64,000 bases of DNA from Anoplolepis gracilipes (GCF_047496725.1 NC_132983.1:7752501-7816500); one strand, 5' to 3'; shown: positions 12,177 through 26,112, counted from the first letter of the stretch. A program made the numbers and translations. The notes: a model not told the origin generated them from the letters alone.

Positions 12177-12958
12177 TGTTATAGCCCCAGAAAAGGCTAC
12201 AGATTTAATAAATATATATATATACATATAATTATATTGATGCAGGAATGCATCGCGAGCGAAGCGATAATCGCGCGAGCCGCTGACGCAGCGAGCCACG
12301 CGCGCCCGAGACCGAGCGCGAACGCGAAACCGGAAAGCGCTCTCGGAAACGCACCGGAAAGGTGTCGCCGAATTGCTAAAAGTACAAGCGAGGAAATTCG
12401 ACTTTGAACTTCCTCGCCTGCACTGAAACACGAATTCAGCAACATAACCATATTTGGTCATGTTGCTAAGGGACCCCCTCCGAAAAACCATGCAGTTCGG
12501 AGGGAAGCTCAGCACCCGCCGCGATGAAGCGACGGGCAGTCGTTAATTAGAACCGAACGAGTAACAATCGCCACGGGCAGCTACTGACCAGATTCAATAG
12601 AGTCATACTCGCATGACTAAGAGATATACGCGCACCTGAGATAAGCCGACGCGTATCAGACTACCGGTACGGCGGTGTATACGAGAGATACCGCTCTCTC
12701 ACTCTAACCGATAGCAAGCGCGAGTAGTATAACGTTCGCTGGGAGCAGTGACAAAATATCACACCATTGACCTTAATTAAACTATCATATATTTTTGCGA
12801 GATATAGAAGAATTATACAAGTTGTGAAATTAGTAGAATAAAAAGATTACAATTAAAGGAAAAGTGTAATACAATAAAAAAGGGGAAACCGCCCGACGCA
12901 TCCCCGACATTCCCAAACGATCCCGACAAATCCCGTGCCCCTTCGCGGAGGCACAACA
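12177..12958. mobile_element. Probable solo LTR in intron 9 of copy B
   Basis: A GC-rich 782-bp insert starts TGTTATAGCC, ends GCACAACA, and is flanked by ATTT on both sides. The uninterrupted site is visible in copies D (about 30780) and E (about 50370). There is no coding capacity, only one copy of the sequence, and TG...CA ends, so a solo LTR left by recombination is the simplest reading. The retrotransposon superfamily cannot be assigned from the LTR alone. Confidence 0.7.
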
Positions 12959-13172
12959 ATTTGCTATATACCGAATGTCTTAAAATTAAATATCAAAACT
13001 TCGAGAGCATATAGCAAATCGATAAACTAAGAAAAAACTCCCTTACAAAATATCGCTTGGTTTTGCTTTGTTTTGAACAAAATTAAAAGAAAAACAAACA
13101 AAAAATATTTTATCCAAAATATAAAACAATACTACAATTATTATATTTATCAAAAAGTACTATAAAGTAAAA

Positions 13173-13641
13173 CATGATAAGATATACTCGGCAATGAGAG
13201 CCCATGCGCGGATGTTGATGCGTAAAGAAACTGCGTAAAGAAATTAATTCTTTTCACGAAAGAATTTTTAATTACTGCACAGAGCACATATTTAGATTCT
13301 CATTTTTGAGAATTCTAAAAACCCCTCTATACCCCCCTAAAGAGATGTAGACGAGAAAAAATATCGGGGCGAAGTCGCTGAATCGGGAATTGAACCCGAG
13401 TCTTCCGCCCCGATATTTTTTCTCGTCTACATCTCTTTAGGGGGGTATAGAGGGGTTTTTAGAATTCTCAAAAATGAGAATCTAAATATGTGCTCTGTGC
13501 ACTAATTAAAAATTCTTTCGTGAAAAGAATTAATTTCTTTACGCAGTTTCTTTACGCATCAACATCCACGCATGGGCTCTCATTGCCGAGTATATCTTAT
13601 CATGTTTGTAAATATTGGAGCCGTATATATTTTCAAATTAT
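13173..13641. mobile_element. Palindromic element, family P, copy 2 (12-bp TSD)
   Basis: A 469-bp insert is flanked by TATAAAGTAAAA at 13161-13172 and 13642-13653; the empty site is seen in copy D intron 9. About 13170-13607 is a near-perfect palindrome centred at about 13388. The loop (13376-13405), read on the minus strand, contains TCGGGTTCAATTCCCGA, which has the form of a tRNA T-arm and Pol III B box (GGTTCAATTCC). The asymmetric 3' tail GGAGCCGTATATATTTTC matches copy 1. No D-arm, anticodon arm or A box is visible. It is a non-autonomous mobile element, possibly a rearranged SINE. Confidence 0.85.
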
Positions 13642-15260
13642 TATAAAGTAAAAGTTATGAAACATTAAAATTAAAAAAAAGAGTGAATTAAAATCCTTTT
13701 AAAATAAAGTTAGAGAATTGTGAATAAATACGCGATATCGCAGAGTTAAGAGCCATTTACAATAAGTGTTGTAAGTTGTGGGCCACAAGGAATTAACCAA
13801 TCACAGTTGACCTTAAAGAAGAATATTGAATATCATTGCTTAGACCACCTTTTATTGTAGCCTGCTACTTTAGTTTGTTTTTGTTTATATTTATGCCTTT
13901 CTACTATGAATTAATTACAGTTGCTCATCAGAAGTCTACAAGCGAATAATTAATCACATCTGTCACAATATGTCACATACATATTCTAATTTTGTTGAAT
14001 ATATCAACGTGAGTTTTTGCGATTTTCTTCAAAACGTAGCAAAAACAAGCAAATTACTAAAACACTTCTTTTCTTAATTTATCAATCTCTCACGCTTTTA
14101 AAGTTTTGACATTTATTTTCGAGGCATCCTGTATGTACATTAGTTTCTACATATATATAAAAAAAAATTATTTTAAAATAAATATAAAAAATTTATTTTG
14201 ATTTTATTAAGAATTTATAAGTATGTATGTATGTACATGTAAACCAGAATGTTAAACAATACACTTTAAACATCATTAATAATACAGGAACGTCTAAGGG
14301 TTGAAGTTGATACCGTGAAGCAAGAGAATGGAGGGCGAACGATGAAAGCGTTGCAAAAATGATCATATTTAGAGAGATATTTAAAGGAAGCGCTACGTTT
14401 GTATTCCAGCGTGTTTTTAATATTTCAAAAAGCTGCCGAAGATGTAAAATTACGTAATGCACTACTTTTTTGCTCTATATATTTCTGGACATGTAACATT
14501 ACATGAAGTATAAATTATCAAACGTACAATAAATTAAATTATTTTAAGATTTTAAGAATACCAATATTTTGTATCTTTTATTTTTTTTAATTTCGTATTT
14601 TTGTAAATTTCAATATTTTGTAATATCATTTATGTGGTTCAGATTCATACAAAATTCATATAAAATTATGTAATCCATTTTTGTTGCATATTGTTACAAA
14701 TCACATTACACGAAGTATATATTATCAATTGTAAAGCTTAAATGCTTTAACATTTTTAAAATATGTACATCTTTTTAAAAGAAATTTTTATTTTTGTAAA
14801 TTTTAATATTTTGTAATTTTAAAATACGCTTTTCAGAATCATATATCATACCTGCTGGAACGATCGTATATTTTCATATCTACGGAGTTCACAGAGATCT
14901 CAATTTTTGGCCAAATCCAGAAGTATTCGATCCGGATAGATTTTTGCCCGAGAGAATACAAAATCGTCATCCATATTCTTATATACCCTCCAGTGCAGGA
15001 CCGAGAAATTGCATAGGTAAATTATTATTTTCGTTTGTGCTCTTGTCGATAATTTTTGAAAGTGTCGATAAACTTTGAATTGTATAATAGGTCAAAAACT
15101 CAATCTGCTGGAGTTGATGGCTACAATAGCATCTTTGGTGCACAATTTTTACTTGGAACTAATGGATTATTATTTAAAAAATATGCAATTAAAGTCCGAT
15201 TTACTTCTTTGTTCTTCGTGTCCGGTTTATATGAAATTCATCCCAATTAATCACAAATAG

Positions 15261-18200
15261 CCGTTTAAAATTAACACGGATATCATGTAAGTATAAGAAG
15301 TTAATGAATTGCAAAAATGAAAAAAAATTATTACGCATATTATACGTTCAACATTATCAAGAAAATATATATTGTATATATAAAAATGTTACGTGATTTC
15401 TTGTCTCGGAACACACAAATGTATTTCTCGCATCTCCTCTCCTTTATTTCTCGTGTGATCAATCGAACAATAATTTTTTTAAAGATAGAGCACTGGGAAC
15501 ATTATAAGAAAATAAATAATGAAAATGATAATTATATGCCTTAAATCTGCCTTGATTAATAACAAACTTATGAGCAAAAGATAAACTGTACTATAGTTAG
15601 CAAGAGTTAAGATGAATATCAATTCAATTTTTGAATAATTAAAACGCATATTGTCTCCATTTTTTTACCAACGATTGGCAACAGTCGAGAGTAAAAAGAA
15701 TTACTAGGAAAAGGAAAACAAAGAAAAGATATTTCTAAAAAAAAATCGGATTTTGTGAGAAATACAACAATCACATTGAAAACAGAATTTGATCGTTCTT
15801 TTTTATGTTAATTATTATAACAATGCATAAACAGTATTTTTTGAGAGTTTTGAATAATCTTGTAAGTAGATAAAATATAAAAATAAAAAATATAAAATAT
15901 AAAATATTTATCTTTCAATGATCTCATCTCTCCATACTTTTGCATGTACATATAAGATTTAATTAAAATTAAGAGACAAAGGTGAGTCTTAAGCAACGAA
16001 TATAAAAGCAGAATATGATTCTGAAGAATTTATACGCAACCAGCATTTAGTTCAGAATATTTTTGATTATTAAATTTTAATAACGCCAGAACTGATTAGA
16101 TTTACAATAGATTGAATTAATATGTATATTTAATCGATAGTTCGAATAAATATACATAAAAAAATTTTTCCGATTAGAAATAGAAAAAGTATACTATATT
16201 ATATAAATTTATTCTTCTATTAGCATGTTTCAAGATATTGAAAATATTATATCCAATAAAGTGATCAAATAAATAAATGTGAATATTCTATGTTAAATAT
16301 ATTTTACTTTTAATTATTTTTTTATTACTTTTTGATATTTTTCTTCTTTCTATCTCCTTGACATCTTCGTATCTTCGAATCTTTATATTTTCATTATATA
16401 AAATTTTTAATATTTCAGAAACATGTTAAAATTATATAGTGCTTGTGTCTCTTTATTTCTATTGAACGTAATTTTCAAAAGTTATAACATTATTTTTGCA
16501 GAAAGAAAAGCAGATTTAAACAATATTATATATATTTTAGCACTACACTTTTGCACAACAATTTTTTTGACGCTAACTTGACATTTTGATTTATTACCGC
16601 ATTGTTTTCAACGTCAGTCTTCTTTAATAATACGAACTTATCAAATTATAAATACAAATGCAAGGTTAGTTTAACAAACATTAGCTAAGCCTTGTATTCC
16701 TATATGATATTTTGCTATCATTTCATTGCAAATGTAAGATAATGATTGTCGATACTAACCAGTGAACTTTGTTCTGGTTTAAATATGCTCACAGCAATGT
16801 TAATAAATTAAGTCTGTTGATTAGATAAAAGAAAAAAATTTATTAGAGTCAAAATTTTATTCTTCCCGTATTACTTGTTGTATCAAAGTCGTATACGCTT
16901 ATTAAGTAAAAGTCTAGAATTTGTTTAAAAAAGGAGAGATAAAGTTTCTGGCAAAGAAAGTAACACAAGTGTTTCTCTCTTATTTTAATAAACTATAAAT
17001 ATGTTATCTAAATAAAAATAAGAAATGTTACTTCTATATTAAAATAGAATTTTCAAGAAAAACAAGCACAAACGAGTGTTTGTAAATTTTTCTACAGATA
17101 ATTCGTGGTGAAGTACTAAATTGCCCAATGCACGTGTTGGACTTTTATATATTAAATCTTTGATTTACTGAAGAGATCGACAATATATACTTTTCTATGA
17201 AAATAAAAATTGATTAAAAAAAAATCAAATTGTTATGCTTGTGTATTGTTAATATCGATGTCAATATTTTTAATTTAAAAAAGATTTTAAGCGACAACAA
17301 AATCATTTTAAATCAATAGTTTAAATTTCAGATTATATTTTGAAATGGTTCCACAAATTTTACCTTCTCAAATAAAAATATGCATTAAAATAAATGCTTG
17401 ATCTACAGTTCAAATTGTTGTTATTTTTACATATATTATAAAGAATATATTCTTGAGTAATACAATGTTGAATTTTGTAACACTCTTTGGTTCTTGATAT
17501 TTACGATTTTGAAGTGTCATAATTGTGACAACTCTGTATAAAAGGTTATGCCTCACGATTTGTATAGGAAATTGTTCTTCGAAAGTAATTATCAGCAAGA
17601 ATAAAGTAAAGAAAAACATTAGTTTGAAAAATATAACAAATTAAGGTTTCATAATTTTAATGCTATTCCTTAGATATAAACTGATATTATAAACAGTGAT
17701 GTTTTATCAATATTTTAGTAAACATGTGGGCGGTGATTTTAATATAAAAATATAAAATAAGAAATAAATTATAAACGGCAATAGAGAGCAAAAATTGAGT
17801 CGTGTTAAACGAGTTAGGTAATAATTGAAACGATTCTTATAATAATTAAGCAAAATAAGGTGTATTATAATTAATATCAGAAATGTGACTTAATCTTACA
17901 TATGTCGCAATACTTTTAAATATTAAATTACTAATAACGGTATTATATATCGCATTTTCGCAACGTTAATCAATCAAAGATACTAAAACGACAAATGTTA
18001 AGAGAAATTATATATCGCATTTTCGCAACGTTACTACAATCAAAGATATTAAAACGACAAATATTAAGAGAAACTAAAATCCAATTATATGCATATTTGA
18101 ATGCGCACGTTTCGAGCTCAATTTTTGTGTCTTCATCAGCGCAATAAATAAAAATACAATTGTAAAATTTAGTAAAACGAGAATATTTAATAATGAGTTA

Positions 18201-19728
18201 TAAATATAAATGTAATAAGCTATTGTCTTAGTTGTTTGGACCAACTCCGATAGATGTTTTTTATTATGATGTGACAGACGACAGAGTCAACAATAAAAAG
18301 AAATCACTGACCTGATAATATTGTATGTGAATAACAATGATCGTTGATATTCTTTAACAATATTAGTGACGGCTGGTAACAAATTGTTAACTCGTGTACT
18401 GTGGAGTTCGCTCGGAAAATGTCATTTCTTTTTTTAATGAGTCGTCGAAGACCGATCCAATTAGACATTTGCCTCTCAAGTATGAGACTGTGATTATTAT
18501 TAACACGCTCTTGAACTACAGATATTATAAGTATAGGCCTCAGATGTGCATTGTCAGTTCGTGAAGGTTTGTTGTACTAGCACATGTATCCGCTTAAAAA
18601 GATTTGTAATTTCATTTAAAACATTTTAAACATTTGAGTGATGTTTCAATTGAACGTTGCTACAGATAATCTATCAGGTAATTAAGTAGTACTTATTTAT
18701 GTAAAGTAAAACTTTATAACATTTTATTTCAACATTTGAATTATGGTTAATAATATAATTAGTATAAGTGCATGACTTTTATACATAATTCTTTGAATAA
18801 CAAGTTGTTAACTTTGTTTAATTGTTATAATCGTATATTATATTATTTTTGCGCATATTTTTAACAATTAGATAAACAAAGGAAAAAAACACTGTTAAAC
18901 AATCGTGATAATTATATACTTTGTATATTATATGAAAACACAATGTGTTTATGTGTGTAACGTGGTAATAAATTTGATAAAAATCACATAAAATTTTCAA
19001 ATCAATTCCTTGTTTATGAGAAAGTGTGTGAATGCTTAATTAAATAGCTCTGTTTATTACGCATCAATTCTTTATCTTTGCTTAGCAGTAAAAATAGATT
19101 TAAAATAGATACGCACACACAAATTTATAGAACTGAACTTTAGACAGACATTATTATGTGGTCGCTTAAAAGCATTTCTTTACAGTTATAGAGTAAATAA
19201 AATTAATAATAATGCTAAAATAACTGATACATTTTTTAGATAAATAGATAAAAATAATACTTGATCTAATTTTGATACCATTAATCACTAATCAGATTTT
19301 GCAATGGAATCTTAAAAAATTATATCTTGTAAATAAAAACATAATTATAAACAATAGCCGATAAAATTTTTTTTTTATTTACGCGAATGATATCTTGTTT
19401 ATTATAATAAATAATTCATCACACTATTTATACATTATTAATCTTCACAATTATTAACTATATAAAATATGTAGGATTAATTCAATGATTATTCTCTCTT
19501 TCTTTGTCACTCTCTTTCACTTTCTTTTTCTCTTTCTCTGTCTCTTTCTCTTCTTCTTTCTCTTTTCTCTCTTATTGTTAGCATATTTCGAATATCAATG
19601 CAATTGTGACAGTTTTGCTGTGAAACAAATATTACTTTATTACAGGTGATTAAAAAATTATAAAAAAAGGAAGCTAAAAAAGATAAAGCTAAATTAAACG
19701 GTCAAGAATAATATTACCTCAAGAAACA
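15261..19728 (+). other. Intergenic block between P450 copies B and C
   Basis: 15261-17400 is downstream-type flank, homologous to 42420-44770 and 55789-57830. 18450-19728 is upstream-type flank of copy C, homologous to 45190-46586 and, inverted, to copy A's 5' side. The middle, 17400-18450, has no partner elsewhere in the window and is probably an insertion. A pyrimidine-rich tract at 19490-19580 lies where copy E has a pure (CT)n run. The short open frames in this block do not persist between copies. Confidence 0.65.
17942..18070. repeat. 65-bp direct tandem duplication
   Basis: Two head-to-tail units start at 17942 and 18007, each beginning ATTATATATCGCATTTTCGC and ending in an AAGAGAAA-type word. 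They lie in the part of the intergenic block that has no homologue elsewhere in the window. Confidence 0.8.
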
Positions 19729-22700
19729 ATGTTTATCACTATATTATTATTATTTATGTTTATTTTATTGGTGTATAATTATTATGTGCATCATGGAAAA
19801 GACGGACGACTTATTAATCTTATACCAGGACCACCGAGCCTTCCGATTCTTGGCAATGTATTGCAAGCCATTATTTCACGAGGTAAGTACAAAATTTTTA
19901 ATCTATCTACATTAATAGACAAACACTCCGTCACTCATGCATGAAAGTAAAAGTTAAATTCATAAACTCTCTTGAAATGTATATCTTAGTACTTTTCTTT
20001 GCAATAACCATTTGCAATCTATTTTCTTAATTATCATTAGTCTGCTTTCAACGTATTGAGTAAAAGTAAAGTAACAATGAAAATAATTCCTCAAACGAAA
20101 TTAAAATTAATTCCACACTAATTTTGTATTTATAATGTATTTTTCAGAAGAACAAATGAAATTGTTTATTAAATTATCCAATGACTATTATCCCATTGGT
20201 AAAATCTGGGGTGTCTTCATACCTGTTGTGAGTATCCGTCATCCAGATGATCTGGAGGTAATAAAAGAAATTCAATTCTCTATATTATAAATTAATTAGA
20301 TTTAGAAATTTTATGTTTCACAAGAAGATTTTTGTTCATACAAAAAGTTTCTTAAAAGATGAAAAAGTAGAAGATCGATATTCGATCGAGATTAAACGAA
20401 AATTTGAATATAATAAACTGATATTTCTCTCTAATCATATTTTCGATTTCAGACGATACTAAGCAGTATGAAGCACATCGAAAAAAGTCGTGGGTATGAT
20501 TTGTTACATCCTTGGTTTGGAACAGGTCTTCTCACAAGCATAGGTAACGTAATGACATTAACATATAAGCGTACAAATTTTATTATTATAATCTGTTATT
20601 GATCTGTCTCCATCACAGAAATACAAATAAAATATTACAATAGATATATATATATATATAGATACAATAGATTACAATAGATATTACTAGATTATTATTT
20701 TACAATTAAACAATAAACTTATACAACCTTTTTGTTGTAAAAATTAATAAAAGAAATTTTTGCACGCGAGATTGTACTAAAAGATAATTTCACCATGATT
20801 TATATATTTTCAAATAAAAAGCAGCAATAGATATTTTAATGAAAGAAGATTCTCAATATAATCAAAAGCCATCGCGCGTAATAAACATTTTAATAAATAA
20901 TAGTTTATCTGCCAATCCATGAAGTTTTAATTACAAAAATATTAATTAAATTCACGTTAATACTTATAATTTTTTTATCATAAAAATTTTATAAGAAAAA
21001 ATGTAAAAAATTATAAAAGAATTTACGAGATATAGTTTTACTTATAATTTTTTATTTTATAAATTTTTTATTTTATAAATTTTATATTGTTACGTTATAT
21101 TGTTTTTGTTTTAGGTGTTAAGTGGCAAACACGCCGAAAGATATTAACACCTACATTTCATTTCAATATATTAAATCAGTTTGTTCATATCTTGATTAAG
21201 GAGGGCGATTGCATGACAAAATCTTTGAAGGATGTCGGAGGGACGGTTGTAAAAGATTTAATACCATTTATTAGTGAACATGCGCTAAACGCGATATGCG
21301 GTGAGGCTTCTGTAAAATTTCTATTGTTTTGTGTATGTATTAGAATTTTATTCAAAATTATCATAACTTGAGATAAGAAGATAATTTATTCTTACACAAG
21401 CACCGATACTGCAATGAAAGAAGATAATATTCAAGTTTTTTATACATGAAATCTTTAGCTTTATTAATCTTCAACCTATTTGCGATCTTATATAATAAAC
21501 GCACTTGTAGAAACTTCTATGGGCATCTGTTTGCAAAAATTCGGCGAGTTCCAGCAACAGTATCGAAATGCAGTACACGATATAGGTGAACTGCTAGTTT
21601 ATAGGTAATTTATGGATACATTTATGGATTTATAGTAATTTATAAATGTAGTAAATAATTGTGTAATATATCTTAATCTTTTATGATTATAATATATGTG
21701 TATATTTATATTTATGATTATAATATATCTATACATTTTGAAAAATAGATTAATTGTTTAATAGTCATATAAAGGTAAACAATTAATGTAAGACGTCGCC
21801 GCCGTGTTGTTTAAGCCGGCAATTAAAATATTTGCAATATCAATTAAAATATTTTGTACGCACTCTGCTGAACATTTCATTTCATTATAAATATTTATTA
21901 AACAAATACTTAAAAAATAAAAAGAATAAGAAGAATAATATATGTAATAAAATCATTAGATAAATGATCAAAAATTAAACAAAAAAATCTATACTTAAAA
22001 AATAACAATCTTTTCAGAAAATTTATGTATATCTTTTTTATAAGACTTTAGATTTTAAATTTTATCTGTGTTTTCTATCATCTATAATTACTTAATAATT
22101 ACATAAAGATTTCTCCAAGATTATATAATGATTTTATGAAGTAAGATTTTTATTTTATTAGCAACATTATTTGTTACAAAGTTATGTTATTATTAAAATT
22201 ATATAATTTGATTGAATTTGTTGTATTATATAGAGTACTGAAGCTTTGGTATCATAATGATTTGTTATTCTCATTGTCGCCACAAGGAAGAAAGCAAAAA
22301 AAGCTCTTGAAAATACTGTATGGATTTACGGAAAAAATACGTTTTTCAATTATGTTATTTTGATTCATAAAATTCTCTTTTTTGTATAATATTACAATAA
22401 ATCTCATAATCTTCGTACCGCGAGATTACATGATTAATCAAAAATATTAATAATACATTAATATTAATATTTATGATACAGTACAATGCGCTATTGTTAT
22501 TAAATACGAAAGTCATTTTTTAAAATTTAATATTGTACTTGTATTTATAGATCATTGCGGAAAGAAAATTTTATCACAAACGCACCAATGGTCGGTACTT
22601 GAAAAACCTTGAAAGTGACAAAAAGATAAATGATGTCGAAGTGTTTGAAAGTATGTAAGAGATCAGCTTCTAATTTAAGTTTGCTTGCGCAATAATCTAA

Positions 22701-25115
22701 AATTATTATTGTAGTATTTGTACTAAGCATACATGATCACGCGTAATGATATAGTATTTACATAGCATGGAACATATATCTAATGTAAAATTAAATCATT
22801 ATTATTTCTAATAGAGTTTAAATTTAAACAAGAACAATGTTAAGTAAATAATGCAAAAATGAGATTGAGCTAATATGCTGTATTTATTTCTAAAAAGTTA
22901 AAAAAAAGCGGCTGGCCATGTTGGATCTTTTAATAGCGGCATCTCGAGAAGGTTTATTAACTGATTTGGACATCAGAGAAGAAGTCGATACTTTTATGGT
23001 TGAAGTACGTATCAGTAATCTTTTTTTTTCGTTTAGTGTATTTAAGCATGTATAATTGTATTACGTTATACATAATACAATAATACAATAATTAATGATG
23101 ATGATTACAGGGTTACGATACTACAGCGAGGACTATGCTGTTTCCTTAGTAGTATTAGCTGAAAACAAAGATATTCAGGTACTTTTTTTCAATATTATTG
23201 CAATGTATTATTTAAATTACAATTTTTATTCAAAGTATTGTACGGATAATTATAGTGCAAATCTATAGGACAGATATCAAATTTTTGTTGCAATATATAT
23301 ATTCTATATACCAAATGCCTTGAAATTAAATGTCAACAGTTCGAGTGCATATAAGAGATCGATAAACTACAAAAAAAAACTCCTACAGAATATCGTTTAG
23401 TTTTGCTTCGTTTTGGAAAAAACTAAAAAAAAAAGATTTCACCAAAAATATAAAACAATACTACAATTATTATGTTTATCAAAAAATACCATAAAATAAA
23501 AGTAATAAAATATTAAGATTAAAAACGAGAGTAAATTAAAATTTCTAAAATAAAGTTAGAGGATTATAAATATATACGCGATACCGCAGTCTTCTACGTA
23601 AACCACAAGAAGTTAACCAATCACAGTTGACCTTAGAGAATATTGACCTTAGGGAATATTGAATATCATTGATTAGACTGCTCTTTATTGTAATCTGCTT
23701 ACTTTAATTTAAAATTTAATTTATGTTTATATTTTTGCCTTTCTATTATGAATTAATTACAGTTGTTTATCAGAAGTCTACAAGCGAATAATTAATTACT
23801 ATCTGCCACAATATGCCAGATATTCTAATTTCGTTAAACATTTCAACATGGGTTGTTGCGCATTTCTTCAAAACAAAGCAAAAACGAGCAAATCATTAAA
23901 AGACTTCTTTTCTTAATTTATCTTTCACGGTCCTAAAGTTTCGACATTTAATTTTGAGGCACTCTTTATATTAGTTTCTACATATACATATATCGGAAAA
24001 AAAGTATTTTTTAAATAAATATAAAAAATTTATTTTGATTTTAAGAAAAATTGATTTTATTAAGAATTTATTTATATGTACGTACATAATAACCAGAATA
24101 TTAAACAATACACTTTAAATGTCATCGGTGATACAGAAACGTGTAAGGGTTGAAGTCAATACCGTGATGCAAGAGAACGGAGGGAAACTAACGATGAAAG
24201 CGTTGCAAAATTTACTGTACTTAGAGAGATGTTTAAAGGAAGCGCTATGTTTGTATCCCAGTGTGTTTTTCATATTTCGAAAAGCTGCTGAAGATGTAAA
24301 ATTACGTAATGCATTACTTTTTTGCTCTATATATTTCTGGACATATAACATACCACGAAGTATAAATTATCAAACGTAAAATACATTAAAATGCTTTAAC
24401 ATTTTAAGAATACCAATATTATGTACATTTTATTTTTTTCTAATTTCGTATTTTTGTAAATTTCAATATTTTGTAATATTATTATATGATTCAGATTCAT
24501 ACAAATTTCATATAAAATTATGTAATCCACTTTTTGTTGTATATTGTTACATACACAAAGTATATATTATCCAGTGTAAAATAAATTTAAATGCTTCAAC
24601 ATTTTAAAAATATAATATTATGTACATTTTCTTAAAAAAGATTTTCATTTAGGAAAATTTCAATATTTTGTAATTTTATAATACGCTTTTCAGAATCATA
24701 TGTCATACCTGCAGGAACGATCATACATCTTCATATCTACGGAGTTCACAGAGATCCCAATTTTTGGCCAAATCCAGAAGTATTCGATCTGGATAGATTT
24801 TTGCCCGAGAGAATACAGAATCGTCATCCATATTCCTACATACCGTTCCGCACAGGACCGAGGAATTGTATAGGTAAATTGTTATTTTCGTTTCTGCTTG
24901 TGTCGATAATTTTTGATAGTCAATAATAAACTTTAAATTGTATGATAGGTCAAAAATTTGCTCTGCTGGAGTTGAAGGCTGTAATAGCATCTTTGGTGTA
25001 CAATTTTTACTTGGAACCCGTAGATTATTTAAAAAATATGCAGTTAAAGCTCGATTTACTTCTTTGTCCTTCGCGTCCTGTTTATATGAAATTCATCCCA
25101 ATTAATCACAAATAG
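19729..25115 (+). pseudogene. CYP4: CYP4-type P450 copy C: all 12 exons, disabled
   Basis: Exons: 19729-19882, 20148-20257, 20453-20543, 21115-21300, 21511-21604, 22234-22336, 22551-22650, 22898-23004, 23111-23178, 24137-24305, 24694-24873 and 24949-25115, about 509 codons if one lost base is discounted, the normal CYP4 length. Exon 1 encodes an N-terminal membrane anchor and the Pro-rich hinge PGPPSLPILGN, so the ancestor was a microsomal monooxygenase. Also present are the C-helix WQTRR, the I-helix GYDTTAR and the haem loop FRTGPRNCIG. Lesions: exon 9 is 68 instead of 69 nt, putting a stop after MLFP; the exon 6 donor is AT instead of GT; and the ExxR motif reads EALC, losing the invariant Arg that helps fix haem. 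It is the best-preserved copy, yet not a working enzyme. If the exon 9 deletion were an assembly error, the ExxR loss would still argue against activity. The substrate is unknown. Confidence 0.85.
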
Positions 25116-26112
25116 CCGTTTAAAATTAGCACGGATACCATGTAAGAGTATAAAAAGTTGATGAATTGCAAAAATGATGGAAAATTATTACGCATATTAT
25201 ACGTTCAACATTATTGAGAAAATATATATTGTATATGTGAACATATTACGTGATTTTTTTATTTCGGAACATATAAATATATTCCTCGCATCTTGTTTCC
25301 TTTATTTCTCGTGTGATCAATCGGACGGTGATATTTCAAAGATAGAGCACTGGGAATATTATAAGAAAATAAATAATTAAAATGATAATTATATGCCTTA
25401 AATCTGCCTTGGTTAATGAGAAACTTATGAGCAAAAGATAAACTGTACTATAGTTAGCAAGATTTAAAATGAATATCAATTCAATTTTTGAATAATTAAA
25501 ACGCATATTGTCTCCATTTTTTTACCAACTTACGATTGGCAACAGTCGAGAGTAAAAAAAATTACTAGGAAAAGGAAAACAAAGAAAAGATATTTCTAAA
25601 AGAGTCAGATTTTGTGAGAAATACAACAATCACAGATTGAAAACAGAATTTGATCGTTCTTTTTTAAATTAATTATTACAACAATGCATAAACAGTATTT
25701 TTTGAGAATTTTGAATAACATCGTGAGTAGATAAAATATAAAAATAAAAAATATTCAAGATTAGATAAAATATAAAATATTTATCTTTCGATGATCTTAT
25801 CTCTCCATACTTTTGCATGTACGTATAAAATTTTATTAAAATTAAGAGACAAAAGTGAGTCTTAAGCAACGAATATAAAAGCAGAATATGATTCTGAAGA
25901 ATTTATACGCAACCAGCATTTAGTCTAGAATATTTTTGATTTTTAAATTTTAATAACTCCAGAACTGATTAGATTTATAATAGATTTAATATGTATATTT
26001 AATTGATATTTCGAATTTCACATCAAAAAATTTTTTCGAGTGGAAATAGAAAAAGTATACATATTATACAAATTTATTCTTCTTTTAGCATATGTTTCAA
26101 GATATTGAAAAT
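25116..26112 (+). other. Downstream flank of P450 copy C, truncated
   Basis: It is homologous to the flanks after copies B and E until about 26110, where homology stops abruptly at a retroelement tail. No independent gene is visible. Confidence 0.7.

Larger units (their letters stand above)
11145..15260 (+). pseudogene. CYP4-type P450 copy B: exons 6-12, several lesions
   Basis: Exons map at 11145-11245, 11460-11559, 11778-11884, about 11987-12052, 14288-14453, 14837-15016 and 15091-15260, numbered 6-12 by comparison with copy C. Exon 6 lacks 2 nt and is frameshifted. Exon 9 has an 8-bp deletion that removes the splice acceptor and the first Gly; the oxygen-activation motif GYDTT has become YDII, losing the catalytic Thr, and its donor is GA instead of GT. 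Exon 10 has a TGA stop at 14360. The ExxR motif survives (EALR), but the haem loop reads SSAGPRNCIG, with the Phe lost. Exons 1-5 are missing. Intron 9 holds a solo LTR and a palindromic element. It is clearly non-functional. Confidence 0.9.

Noticed and set aside
12099..12515. 138-codon minus-strand frame
   Set aside because: It spans the edge of a solo LTR and P450 intron sequence and matches no protein pattern.
13376..13405. A tRNA gene on the minus strand
   Set aside because: Only a T-arm-like hairpin is present; there is no D-arm, anticodon arm or acceptor stem, and the surrounding sequence is the arms of a palindrome.
15056..15544. Separate small genes downstream of copy B
   Set aside because: The first is P450 exon 12 in another frame; the second lies in duplicated flank and is not kept open in the sister copies.
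19729..25115. Calling copy C an intact P450 gene
   Set aside because: A 1-nt deletion in the I-helix exon, a lost exon 6 donor and the missing ExxR arginine make a functional product unlikely.
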